A DNA stretch of 53,129 nucleotides from contig RFZJ01000018.1 of NCBI GenBank assembly GCA_009920765.1, forward strand, positions 1-53,129, read 5' to 3'. Within the stretch, counting starts at the first letter, position 1. Each line of letters starts with the position of its first letter. Below the pieces are notes generated by a model, which did not search any database, had not been told where the DNA came from, and was given only the letters and a program-made list of their open reading frames with translations. A program made the position numbers and the translations under genes. Origin of the DNA: Planctomycetota bacterium. Its GTDB lineage: Bacteria > Planctomycetota > Planctomycetia > Gemmatales > Gemmataceae. Positions 18,111 through 26,540 of this stretch are shown here, piece by piece.

Positions 18111-18670
18111 AACTCCAATGTATTCAACGCTTTAAGATCCGCTGCAATCTTCTTGGCCAGCTCAACGGGCGTCTGCTCATCAACGTTGCAACATATTTCA
18201 GAGCTTTGCCTGTAAATTGGGGTGCGAATTTCCAAAACAGCTTTAACTTCAGAAAGAATATTAGCTTGGGGATCTCCCTCAATTTGCTGGGTCAAGGCTG
18301 GTCTGTTCTTACCAGCAAGTTTGTCTTCCCAAATACGATTGGCAAGAACATTTTGATCAGCCTGCAACCAAACAACCACACCATTCATCCCCATGATTTT
18401 ACGATTTTTCTTTCCAAGAATAACACCGCCACCCGTTGCAACAACCTGCTTGGAACTGGAAGCGATCCTTTGCAAAGTAGCATTTTCCATTATCCGAAAA
18501 GCTGGCTCACCATCGATCGCAAAAATATCAGCGATACTTCTTCCGGAACTTGCTTCAAGAAATTGATCCGCATCTACAAAAGACCAGCCTAATTCTTGAG
18601 CAAGGAATTTCCCCACGGTAGATTTTCCACAACCTCTTGCCCCGATCAAATAAACATTTTTCTTAAGCAT
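18107..18670 (-). CDS. aroK: Shikimate kinase
   Basis: Phosphorylates shikimate at the 3-hydroxyl using ATP, the fifth step of chorismate synthesis. The P-loop GARGCGKSTVGKFLA (10-24), the shikimate-binding aspartate in FVDADQFLE, and the GGGVILGKKNR motif are present. FRIMENATLQRIASS carries the usual R-x-x-E. Length (187) is normal. It follows aroDE by 18 bases and overlaps the prepilin peptidase by four, so the three are probably cotranscribed. The start ATG sits directly before the P-loop strand. Confidence 0.95.
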   Translation of the reverse strand: MLKKNVYLIGARGCGKSTVGKFLAQELGWSFVDADQFLEASSGRSIADIFAIDGEPAFRIMENATLQRIASSSKQVVATGGGVILGKKNRKIMGMNGVVVWLQADQNVLANRIWEDKLAGKNRPALTQQIEGDPQANILSEVKAVLEIRTPIYRQSSEICCNVDEQTPVELAKKIAADLKALNTLEF

Positions 18671-18688
18671 TAGAAAGCAACTTCCTGT

Positions 18689-20182
18689 TTATATCTTTTT
18701 TCTTCGCAACTTTTCCAATACAGTTTTCCTCATCACATCTAAAGGTGCATTAAATGATGTAAAAAGATTGAATTGCGCCGCAGCTTGATAAACAAACATC
18801 TCAATGCCATCAATCACGATAGCCTTTGCCTGCGCTGCATCTCTCAAAAACCGGGTTTCAATTGGATTATACACTGTATCAAACGCAATATGATTTTCGG
18901 TGAAGCAATTAGAATCCCAAGGCGAATCATTCTCGTTCGGGTGCATTCCCACGGATGTACAATTCACCAGTAATCCTGATTTAAAATCATGCCTTTGATT
19001 CCATGAAACAATTCCAACACCAGCTTCCGAGGCAAGTACTTCTGCTCTTTCAGCGGATCGATTGCAAACTTTAACAATACAGCCTGCTTTTTTAAGTGCA
19101 AATACTGCGGCACGGGCAACGCCCCCTGCTCCAAGAATCAGCACTTCTCTTTTATCCAGCGTTTCTCCCAATTTATTCTTTATTGCTGCAATAACACCAG
19201 TTGCATCTGTGTTTTCAGCATGAAAACCATTACTGGTTTTAACCAAAGTGTTGGCTGCACCTATTTGTTTCACCAAATCAGAACTCGTCGTAGAAAAACT
19301 AAAAGCTTTTTCCTTGTGCGGAATCGTAACACTAAAGCCCATGACAGGTATCGTTTGATACCCTTCTATGGAAGTTAAAAAATCAGATGCGGAGATATGA
19401 AAAGGTAAATAAACTCCATCGTAACCCAATACCTTGTAACTGGCATTATGGATCGCAGGGCTCAAACTATGACCAATAGGATCACCCATCACGCCAAAAA
19501 CATTGGTCTGGTTCGATAAACTTTTAATGTCATATACTGAGATAAAATCTTTGAAAATGGGTATCCCAGGTGCGTTCACCAAATTATCTGAAAAATTCGC
19601 ATACATCCAAGGGCTATTCTTGATCAAAGCTAGGACTCTGGAGGGAAAACCAATAGAACCCATGCAAAAAGCAATTAAGGGTATATTTGCACGCTTATAT
19701 AAATTGAGAATTCTGACTGAATCAGAATTATTGTTGGCAAAACATGCAATTTTTACCAATTCTGGTCGCTTTACTTCAAAAGCTTTGTGCAACACATCAA
19801 TATCTGCCGGGGTTTGGGCAAAATTATGATAACTGAGAATACGCAAGCAACCACTAACCGGGGGAAAATGTTGAAAACAATCCGCTTCCACATCGATTGC
19901 ATTTGCCCCAAACTTTTGCGCCTGTTGCAACATGTTAATACGACTTTGCTCGTCTTTTACCCAAAGACCACCATCGATTTTTCTTCTGATGGTTACAAGA
20001 GTTGGACCGGAAATGTTTTTCAACAACTCCTCAACGAAAATCTCTTCCTCGAGAAAATCAATCCTTAGCTCTACCAGATCTGCACCTAAATCAAACGCTT
20101 GATTGCAAGAACGCACCATTTGATCGCTGGTTTTTTCAGCAATAACCGCACAAACACCATTTCGTAGCTTGTTTAATTTCAT
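18689..20182 (-). CDS. Bifunctional 3-dehydroquinate dehydratase (type I) / shikimate dehydrogenase
   Basis: Carries steps three and four of the shikimate pathway in one protein. Residues about 1-220 are a type I dehydroquinase: ADLVELRIDFLE, LVTIRRKIDGGLW, the histidine in ILSYHNF, the Schiff-base lysine in ELVKIACFA, and AFCMGSIGFPSRVLA. Residues about 225-497 are a shikimate dehydrogenase: FGVMGDPIGHSLSPAIHNA, the catalytic lysine in VTIPHKEKA, ENTDATG, the nucleotide loop LILGAGGVARAA and a C-terminal YQAAAQFNLFTS. The fusion order matches plant and some chlamydial and planctomycete enzymes. Start ATG at 20182 has no obvious ribosome binding site. The gene is divergent from the rhomboid gene and upstream of aroK. 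Confidence 0.95.
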   Translation of the reverse strand: MKLNKLRNGVCAVIAEKTSDQMVRSCNQAFDLGADLVELRIDFLEEEIFVEELLKNISGPTLVTIRRKIDGGLWVKDEQSRINMLQQAQKFGANAIDVEADCFQHFPPVSGCLRILSYHNFAQTPADIDVLHKAFEVKRPELVKIACFANNNSDSVRILNLYKRANIPLIAFCMGSIGFPSRVLALIKNSPWMYANFSDNLVNAPGIPIFKDFISVYDIKSLSNQTNVFGVMGDPIGHSLSPAIHNASYKVLGYDGVYLPFHISASDFLTSIEGYQTIPVMGFSVTIPHKEKAFSFSTTSSDLVKQIGAANTLVKTSNGFHAENTDATGVIAAIKNKLGETLDKREVLILGAGGVARAAVFALKKAGCIVKVCNRSAERAEVLASEAGVGIVSWNQRHDFKSGLLVNCTSVGMHPNENDSPWDSNCFTENHIAFDTVYNPIETRFLRDAAQAKAIVIDGIEMFVYQAAAQFNLFTSFNAPLDVMRKTVLEKLRRKKI

Positions 20183-20293
20183 AAGGGAATGATGCTATCG
20201 TTTCACGCTATTATTAAAAAAATTCAAATTAACTCAAATCATTGTTTCTTAATTGCCTTAAAACATCCTAAAATAACATTATCTAGTGATTTT

Positions 20294-21226
20294 ATGAATA
20301 CTAAGGCTTTTGGGACATCTCCACTTATGGGAGTTTACGATAGAGACTATTACAAAACCAACTTCAATTCCTCTTTTGAAAAAGGATGGAGAAACGTAAG
20401 CATTTGTAAATGGCTTATAGGAATCAACATCTTCCTTTTCATATTACAAATCAGCACCCGAACTCCCTCCGGAAGTGGACTGGTCACAGACTGGCTTATA
20501 CTAAATCCAAGCAAAGTAATCGATGGGGAAATTTGGCGCATCTTTTCTTATGCCTTTCTTCACAGTACAGACAGCCCTTTCCACCTTTTAATGAACATGC
20601 TGGTTTTGTGGATGTTTGGAAAAGAAGTTGAAGAAGTACTTGGCGCAAAAGAATTTCTACTTTTTTATTTGGCCAGCATAATAATTGGAGGAATAACTTT
20701 TATTCTCGGGTCTCAATTGGGGCTACATAACTCTCAGGCTGTTTGTTTAGGGGCTTCAGGTGGAGTAAGTGCAATTCTTATTCTTTTTGCATGTTGGTTT
20801 CCCAATCGCACCGTTCTTTTGTTTTTTATCATCCCCATGCCCATTTGGCTGATGGCGGTTTTATTTGTTGGGCTCGATGCCTTCAATCTCCTTTCTGGAA
20901 AACAAGGTTCTGTTGCAGTAGAAGTGCATTTGTCAGGCGCCCTGTTTGCATACCTTTACCATGCATTTCGCTGGAAACTGACTCCAAGAAAAATGCCTTC
21001 CATGCAGTTATTTAAACGAAAGCCAAATTTAAAACTGTATCAGGAAGAAGTACATGTATATATGCCCCAATATGAATCAAAAGAAATCAGTATGTCACAG
21101 GATATGTTGATTCGTGTGGATCAAATATTAGAAAAGATTTCGTTGAGTGGCAAAGATAGCCTTAGTGAAGAAGAAAAATCCTTTTTATACAAAGCCAGTG
21201 AAACAATCAAACGAAACAAGAATTAG
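20294..21226 (+). CDS. Rhomboid-family intramembrane serine protease
   Basis: Multi-pass membrane protein. HLLMNMLVLWMFGKEVEEVLG is the typical second-segment region, GASGGVSAIL carries the catalytic serine, and VEVHLSGALFAYLYH carries the catalytic histidine, so the Ser-His dyad is complete. A soluble C-terminal tail of about 75 residues follows, including a charged helix. The open frame extends to an ATG at 20189, but that would leave only 6 bases to divergent aroDE and adds a 35-residue stretch with no resemblance to a rhomboid N-terminus; I prefer the ATG at 20294, which leaves room for promoters, though it has no clear ribosome binding site. The zinc-ribbon gene follows 11 bases later. 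Confidence 0.88.
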   Translation: MNTKAFGTSPLMGVYDRDYYKTNFNSSFEKGWRNVSICKWLIGINIFLFILQISTRTPSGSGLVTDWLILNPSKVIDGEIWRIFSYAFLHSTDSPFHLLMNMLVLWMFGKEVEEVLGAKEFLLFYLASIIIGGITFILGSQLGLHNSQAVCLGASGGVSAILILFACWFPNRTVLLFFIIPMPIWLMAVLFVGLDAFNLLSGKQGSVAVEVHLSGALFAYLYHAFRWKLTPRKMPSMQLFKRKPNLKLYQEEVHVYMPQYESKEISMSQDMLIRVDQILEKISLSGKDSLSEEEKSFLYKASETIKRNKN

Positions 21227-21237
21227 GAGAAACCTCA

Positions 21238-21480
21238 ATGGCAATGTACGAATTTAAGTGTAAAAAGTGTGCTGTAGAATTTGAACAATTGGTGTTTTCA
21301 GGAGAAACGGCGATTTGCCCGGGATGCAAAAGTACAAGTTTAGAAAAAAAATGGTCCCTTCCTGCCAGACCAGGCAATGAAACTAAGGCGGGTTTCCATG
21401 GTAAAAACAATGATTGTGAAACAAATTTGCCTCCTTGCAATCCTAACTGTTGCAAAATACCATCAAATATACGAAGATAG
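21238..21480 (+). CDS. FmdB-type zinc ribbon protein
   Basis: An 80-residue protein whose first half is the FmdB zinc ribbon: MYEFKCKKCAVEFEQLV then ICPGCKS, giving two CxxC pairs 18-20 residues apart. Such proteins are called putative regulators but their function is poorly known. The C-terminal part holds further cysteines (NDCETNLPPCNPNCC) that could bind metal, without a named motif. GGAG six bases before AACCTCAATG gives a good ribosome binding site. It is 11 bases downstream of the rhomboid gene and probably cotranscribed. Confidence 0.85.
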   Translation: MAMYEFKCKKCAVEFEQLVFSGETAICPGCKSTSLEKKWSLPARPGNETKAGFHGKNNDCETNLPPCNPNCCKIPSNIRR

Positions 21481-21528
21481 CTAAGCAAGGTTATAATGAC
21501 CTAGTATGAATCACTTCTCTCCCGGTTT

Positions 21529-21547
21529 CTCTGGAATCTAACCAGAG
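21529..21547 (+). promoter_or_regulatory. Small perfect hairpin just before the ptsP start
   Basis: CTCTGG and CCAGAG form a perfect six-base stem around a seven-base loop, ending 16 bases before the ATG at 21564 and directly upstream of the AAGGGAA ribosome binding site. No T-run follows, so it is not a standard terminator for the upstream gene. It could affect translation or mRNA stability. Confidence 0.35.
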
Positions 21548-21563
21548 TGAAAGGGAATATTTA

Positions 21564-23870
21564 ATGCAGCTTATAACAACTGGTTTGTCATTAGAGGACG
21601 GAATGAACCGCAAGCTTACTGACCAAGAAGATCCTCTTCTATTAACCTTGGAAGAATCTAGCAAGCTAGTAGCACATACTCGAGACCCAGCGGAAACCTT
21701 GGAAAACATCGTGGAATTAATTTCCTCTAGATTCAAGGCTGATGTTTGTTCCGTTTATTTTCTTGAAAGCTCTGGCACCGAATTAGTTTTGGGCGCCACC
21801 GTTGGCCTTCGAAAAGAATCAATCGGTAAAGTCAAACTAAAAACCACAGAAGGATTAGTAGGTTTGGTGGCGGAAACTTTACGTCCAGTAATGGTTGCAA
21901 ACGCTTTTTCACACCCACGATTTAAATACATTCCCGAAGCAGGTGAAGATCCCTACCTTTCATTTCTGGGTGTTCCCTTGGTGAAAGCGGGGGGACTGGT
22001 TGGTGTTTTGGTTATCCAAACCGAAGAATCCAGAAGCTTTTCCATTAATGAAATAAGGACTTTGGTTACAGTTGCAGCCCAACTTACCACAGTCGCTTCG
22101 GATGCCAGGCTTCTTTCCCAGTTAACTGCGGCTACCCATGAACCATTTTCACCTAGCGAAACAACTGCACCTGGGCAGGAATTACACGCTAGGCTATTAA
22201 GTCCGGGAGTTGGAGTGGGTAGAACTTATTCCATAGACAGCCTGGAGGAATGGCGCTCAACCACTGCTTTCAAACCCGCTGGATTGGAAATTGAAAAAGA
22301 GCGAATGGAAAAGGCGATGAGCCTTGCAAAAGAGGAGTTAGCAGCCATGGGTGTGCGGATAGCGCATCTAGTGGGGCAGGATCATGGTGCAATTCTCGAT
22401 GCACAACTTATGATCTTGCAAGACAGGACGATTGAAAAAGATTTAATGACCTGCGTAATGGAAGGGATGAGTTCTGAAACCGCGCTGATTTCAACGCTGG
22501 ACAAATATCTTGCTGCATTTCAGAAAATCAAAGCTCCCTTTTTCCAAGAACGCATTTACGATATCAAAGATGTTTTCCTGCGGGTGTTATGGAATTTAAG
22601 ACCACAAAAATCAAATGGTGGTGCAACTCAACAGCGGATCGTTTTGATTTGCAAAGAAGCTTCCGTAATGGAGTTATTTGCAGTCAGCCCAGAAAAATTA
22701 GCCGGTGTCATTGTTGAAAAAGGAGGCCCAGAGTGCCATGCTGCAATCCTTGCCCGAGCACTTGGCATACCCATGATGCAAGTAAGCGAAGGCTTTCAGG
22801 ATTTATTAATTCCAGGAAAAATCGTGCTAATTGATGGCCCAACCCAAACAATTTGCTTCGATCCAAGTGAAGCTCGGATTCATGCGCTTACGCAGCCTTT
22901 GGAAATGCCCGAATCCGTTTATCCCATTCAATTCAAGTCAGAAAAAATTCCCACCGTTTTTGTTAACATCAATCTTCTTTGGGAAGTACCCACTGCGTTG
23001 CATTTAGGCGCTGAAGGTGTAGGGCTTTTCCGTAGCGAGTTCATGCTTCTTGCAAGGCGAACCATCCCAACAGAAGAAGAACAATTTGCCATTTATTCCA
23101 AGTTGTTAAAAAACATGAAAGGTAAGCCCACTACCATTCGTACTTTTGATTTACGCCCAGATAAACTTGCCTCTTTTTCTGACATTGGTGGTGCAGCTTC
23201 CCGAGCTTACGACTGGCGCAAAGTGCTTGATTCACCCCCCCTGCAAAAACTTTTTTACGAACAAGTCAGGGCCATCATGCGTGCCGGGGTCGAAGGAAAA
23301 CCCAAAATTCTCATCCCTCTTGTCGCTTCAACAGAGACACTAGATTTTGTCATGCAAACATTGCAAGATGCTCGAGAATCATTGTTTCAAGAAAAGCTGG
23401 ATCATAATCCTGATCTCCCGCTTGGATTAATGGTCGAAACCGCAGCATCAATACCCATGATGCCTTTTTGGGCAGATAAAGCTGACTTTTTTGCGCTTGG
23501 CACCAATGATCTTTTTGCTTCGGTTATTGGTTTAGACCGAAATGAAGAAGCAGGGTCCTCCCAAGGCGACCATTGTCATCCCGGGTTTCTTAATATTTTA
23601 TCTTCCGCAATTGATCACGCTCATGCTTCAGGCAAACCAATCACAGTTTGCGGGGAATTGGCATCAGACCCTTTGGGTGCGACCTTTCTTGCAAGTTGCA
23701 ATGTTAATGCAATAAGTGTTTCGGTTCAAAGATTGCATTCTATTTTAAGGGTTTTAAACAGTATAAATGAAACATGCTTGAATGATTTCAGAACAAATTT
23801 CAAGAAATTGACAAAAGCATCTGAAGTCAGGGACATGCTTCTAAAATCAATACACCTTAAACCCCATTAA
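21564..23870 (+). CDS. ptsP: GAF-domain phosphoenolpyruvate-protein phosphotransferase (PtsP-like enzyme I)
   Basis: Enzyme I homologue of the nitrogen-type phosphotransferase system, which takes phosphate from PEP. A GAF sensory domain occupies about 30-195, the enzyme I N-terminal region about 205-345, the swivelling phosphohistidine domain about 355-440 and the PEP-binding barrel about 460-760. The phosphohistidine is H392 in GGPECHAAILARALGIPM; the two residues before it are E-C where nearly all homologues have T-S or N-S. PEP and metal ligands look intact: R490 (LFRSEF), R526 (IRTFD), E625 (MVET), N648-D649 (GTND), R659 and C696 (VCGELA). Length (768) suits PtsP. A second ATG at 21603, with GAGG five bases upstream, is an equally good start. 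No HPr or EIIA gene is in the window. Confidence 0.88.
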   Translation: MQLITTGLSLEDGMNRKLTDQEDPLLLTLEESSKLVAHTRDPAETLENIVELISSRFKADVCSVYFLESSGTELVLGATVGLRKESIGKVKLKTTEGLVGLVAETLRPVMVANAFSHPRFKYIPEAGEDPYLSFLGVPLVKAGGLVGVLVIQTEESRSFSINEIRTLVTVAAQLTTVASDARLLSQLTAATHEPFSPSETTAPGQELHARLLSPGVGVGRTYSIDSLEEWRSTTAFKPAGLEIEKERMEKAMSLAKEELAAMGVRIAHLVGQDHGAILDAQLMILQDRTIEKDLMTCVMEGMSSETALISTLDKYLAAFQKIKAPFFQERIYDIKDVFLRVLWNLRPQKSNGGATQQRIVLICKEASVMELFAVSPEKLAGVIVEKGGPECHAAILARALGIPMMQVSEGFQDLLIPGKIVLIDGPTQTICFDPSEARIHALTQPLEMPESVYPIQFKSEKIPTVFVNINLLWEVPTALHLGAEGVGLFRSEFMLLARRTIPTEEEQFAIYSKLLKNMKGKPTTIRTFDLRPDKLASFSDIGGAASRAYDWRKVLDSPPLQKLFYEQVRAIMRAGVEGKPKILIPLVASTETLDFVMQTLQDARESLFQEKLDHNPDLPLGLMVETAASIPMMPFWADKADFFALGTNDLFASVIGLDRNEEAGSSQGDHCHPGFLNILSSAIDHAHASGKPITVCGELASDPLGATFLASCNVNAISVSVQRLHSILRVLNSINETCLNDFRTNFKKLTKASEVRDMLLKSIHLKPH

Positions 23871-23875
23871 ACTAC

Positions 23876-23959
23876 CAAAGAAGAGAGGACTTGAACCTCC
23901 ACTCCCTTGCGAGAACTAGCTCCTGAAGCTAGCGCGTCTGCCAGTTTCGCCACTTCGGC
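23876..23959 (-). tRNA. tRNA-Leu (anticodon CAG), abnormal 3' acceptor strand
   Basis: Reading the minus strand from 23959: acceptor GCCGAAG, TGG, a D-arm with CTGGCAGAC, anticodon stem CTAGC, loop TTCAGGA (anticodon CAG), stem GCTAG, a long class II variable arm, and T-arm GGAGG-TTCAAGT-CCTCT. All this is a standard leucine tRNA. The 3' acceptor strand should read CTTCGGC-A but reads CTTC-TTT-GGTA. Either three top base pairs are unpaired or wobble, or TTT has been inserted. No CCA is encoded. It ends about three bases past the stop codon of ptsP on the other strand. It may be a functional variant, a decaying copy or a sequence error. Confidence 0.75.
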
Positions 23960-24011
23960 ATGCAATACAATCCTAAGGCAAGAAACTTCGCCGTCAAGAC
24001 ACTATAGAGAA

Positions 24012-24926
24012 TTATTCGGGAATTAAAGAGTTGGGAGGAGCATCGGAACCCGCCAAATCGCCATTATTTACAGCAACTTTTGGCAAAGGCGGTTGTGAAG
24101 TCGAAAAATCAGGATTGGATAATAAATTTAAAAAATCTGAAAGACAAAAAATATCACCTCGATCAGGGATCACACCTTTAGTTGATTTGAAATAAGTCTC
24201 AGGCCAAGATTGTTCCGGAAAGAATAATAGTCCGAGGAAATTAGCTTTAGCAAGTATTTCCAACTGAAAAAAATTGCCTTTTGAAACAGGGAAACAAGTT
24301 TCAAGCACATGCCTTCTATATACCCGAACTGGAAAAAAAGGATCAATATATCGTACGCCAAAGATAAACCAGAAAATCCAACTTTGAAAACGAGCCCAAA
24401 AGGAATCAGGTCCGGAAATACGATCAAAAGGAATGCATAAAAAAAATCTACCCAAGAAAGCTTTCAAAAAGAAAAGAAACCTCAAGATTAGGGGATAAAA
24501 ATCCAGAACCCGAACAGCACCTGCAACATGACTTTGCTCGATGTTCTGCAACATGATTTTTATAACAGAAGGTTGGCAAAAGCTTGGTAACAAAGGTGCC
24601 ACTACAACTATTTCATATGCGGAATACGCAAAACCAAGCCTGAAAGCATCTCCCTCCGATTGCGAACAAGATGGCAAAATTTTCAGATGGGCCAATACTT
24701 CACTACATGCATACTTCTCGGCTGCCAACTTTATTTCCAACAAGTCTTGTTCTCTCATTTCTTTACCAATGGGAGCAACTATGACTTCCACCTTATTTTC
24801 AATTGTTGCAACATAATCAAGCCATTTCTTAAGCCCGTGCTTTGATGCGGTCAAATCCTCAAGCTTTGCAAAAAGTAAAAAGCAAATGGAAGAACTTGAT
24901 AACGGGGTAAAAGAATACTCTTTCAT
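24012..24926 (-). CDS. GT2-like protein lacking the catalytic aspartates (probable pseudoenzyme)
   Basis: The pattern follows a family 2 glycosyltransferase along its length. VEVIVAPIGKE stands where VEVIVVDDGSxD is expected; SEGDAFRLGFAYSAYEIVVV matches the helix and strand before the DxD, but the next residues are APLLP instead of a DAD-type motif; DPFFPVRVYRRHVLE and SKGNFFQLEILAKANFLG match the acceptor-side region. Both nucleotide-sugar/metal aspartate sites are thus replaced. The middle (about 145-205) is hydrophobic and could touch the membrane. Length is 304. It is the last gene of a tight run after the ArnT-like transferase (21 bases) and the exporter. The family call is by fold pattern, not by a catalytic motif, so it remains tentative. 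Confidence 0.6.
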   Translation of the reverse strand: MKEYSFTPLSSSSICFLLFAKLEDLTASKHGLKKWLDYVATIENKVEVIVAPIGKEMREQDLLEIKLAAEKYACSEVLAHLKILPSCSQSEGDAFRLGFAYSAYEIVVVAPLLPSFCQPSVIKIMLQNIEQSHVAGAVRVLDFYPLILRFLFFLKAFLGRFFLCIPFDRISGPDSFWARFQSWIFWFIFGVRYIDPFFPVRVYRRHVLETCFPVSKGNFFQLEILAKANFLGLLFFPEQSWPETYFKSTKGVIPDRGDIFCLSDFLNLLSNPDFSTSQPPLPKVAVNNGDLAGSDAPPNSLIPE

Positions 24927-24947
24927 GCAAACTTCCGACGATAGGTA

Positions 24948-26534
24948 TTAAGAATTATCCATTGAAACAATTTTAACAAAAACAAAGGGCCTGCTAAGTC
25001 CTTTTGTTTCTGATTCGTTTTTTGAATATAGAACATCAATTTTATATCTGGAAAACTTTTCCATCATTTCCTCAAGATTTTCAGGCGAAGTAAGCACAAA
25101 TGTTTCATCTTTTGCAACAATTACTTTTTGGAGTTTTTCCCAACCAACAACTGTTTCCATGGGTTTTCCAACATGAAATGCAAGAGAATGTGCTTCAATG
25201 TTGAAAAACAACAGATTCTCGCCCGTTCTTTTACGGATTATTTTTGCTGCAGATTTCATTTCCCGCATCGGTTCCAACTTGGGAAGGTAGAAATCCACAA
25301 ACCAAACCCAACCCATCGTACTTCCAACCAACAAAACCAAAATACTAGTAAAAAACATTCTGATCGTAAGAAACTCCTTCGACAAGCAGACTTTTAACGC
25401 ATCAGAAAGGAAAACAGCTAAAAAGAGAGCAGCACCAGGATAAGCGGGTAATAAATAATCGGCACGTTTGTAACTAACCAATGATAGAATTAAAAACATG
25501 GTGAAAAACCAAATCAAACCAAACCAATGGAGGGAAGAAAGCTTGAACCGACTGGTACTAAAAACCGCAATAACCGAGCAATAAAAAATCGGAGACCATG
25601 GAACGAAATCTATAAAAAACTGATAAACATAAAACCAAGGGGGATGAGATCGTAAGGCCCCATTTCCCATCGCTCTAACCCAATGGTGATACCCAAAAAA
25701 GACCTCAAAAAACTTTCCATCACTTTGCTTGTTAATCCAGTAAAAATACAAGCAAGACAAAAATATTACAGCAGACAATCCGAAAATCACTCCATATTCT
25801 TTGATTCCACGCAACAAAAGTGAAAATCGCAAAAGGATGTCCTTATTCTTTTCCTTTTGAAAACCATCAAAAAAAAACCAGAAGGCAAATATCGGTAAAA
25901 TTAATACCAATGCAGGCAGGCCTTTCATTAAAACTGAAATTAACATCGAGATATAAGTTAATAAAAGAAAGATTAGTTTCACTTTCCCGTCAGTTTTGCC
26001 AGCTTGATAAAAAGCAAGCACTGAACTTGTAGTGAAAAACGACATAGTCATATCTATACGGCCGATTCTTGCCAACCATCCAAAATGAATACAAGTAAGC
26101 AGAATAGTCGCCCCTAGGATTCCAGCATTTAAATCATGGTTTTTCCAAAGAAATAGAAATAGCAAAACAATAATTCCAGAAGCTGCAATTGCTGAAGGCA
26201 ATCGCACGGAAATCGCATCAACCTCTGCAGCCCGAATGCAAGAAACACCTGCAACCAACCAATAATAAAAAGGTGGCTTTTGGAGATCCTCAGATCCATC
26301 ATATATTTTGGGAAGTAGTTTAGCAGTGCCATCCAGAATGCTATTGGCGTTCATCGCAGCACGAGCTTCATGGCTGCTCCAAAAATCACGAGTGGCAAAA
26401 TGATGAAAGAATGCGAAGTAGGCAGAAAATGAAAAGAGCAGAAAAACAACTACACTCCGCAAAATAAAGGAAAAACCTTCCGTATGGTTTTGTAAAGCTC
26501 TACCCAGCAATAAACGAACACCTTGCGAGACCAT
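24948..26534 (-). CDS. ArnT-like membrane glycosyltransferase (GT39/GT83, PMT_2 type)
   Basis: Polytopic inner-membrane enzyme expected to move a sugar from a polyprenyl phosphate donor to lipid A, another lipid or a protein on the outer face. The first loop has FWSSHEARAAMNANSILDG, with the acidic residue typical of the catalytic loop, then LQKPPFYYWLVA, the conserved KPP-YYWL signature of this family, and GRIDMTMSFF in the next loop. About ten to twelve hydrophobic segments follow, then a soluble C-terminal domain from about residue 420. Length (528) matches ArnT-type proteins. The exporter gene ends six bases upstream and the GT2-like gene begins 21 bases downstream, implying one operon. 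Acceptor and donor cannot be told from sequence. Confidence 0.86.
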   Translation of the reverse strand: MVSQGVRLLLGRALQNHTEGFSFILRSVVVFLLFSFSAYFAFFHHFATRDFWSSHEARAAMNANSILDGTAKLLPKIYDGSEDLQKPPFYYWLVAGVSCIRAAEVDAISVRLPSAIAASGIIVLLFLFLWKNHDLNAGILGATILLTCIHFGWLARIGRIDMTMSFFTTSSVLAFYQAGKTDGKVKLIFLLLTYISMLISVLMKGLPALVLILPIFAFWFFFDGFQKEKNKDILLRFSLLLRGIKEYGVIFGLSAVIFLSCLYFYWINKQSDGKFFEVFFGYHHWVRAMGNGALRSHPPWFYVYQFFIDFVPWSPIFYCSVIAVFSTSRFKLSSLHWFGLIWFFTMFLILSLVSYKRADYLLPAYPGAALFLAVFLSDALKVCLSKEFLTIRMFFTSILVLLVGSTMGWVWFVDFYLPKLEPMREMKSAAKIIRKRTGENLLFFNIEAHSLAFHVGKPMETVVGWEKLQKVIVAKDETFVLTSPENLEEMMEKFSRYKIDVLYSKNESETKGLSRPFVFVKIVSMDNS

Positions 26535-26540
26535 ATTGCA

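Noticed and set aside
20189..20293. 35-codon N-terminal extension of the rhomboid gene
   Set aside because: It would start 6 bases from the divergent aroDE start and the sequence does not resemble a rhomboid N-terminus; ATG 20294 is preferred.
23873..23959. Integration site at the tRNA-Leu 3' end
   Set aside because: No integrase, no repeated tRNA end and no foreign gene block adjoin it; ptsP and the GT2-like gene lie directly on either side.
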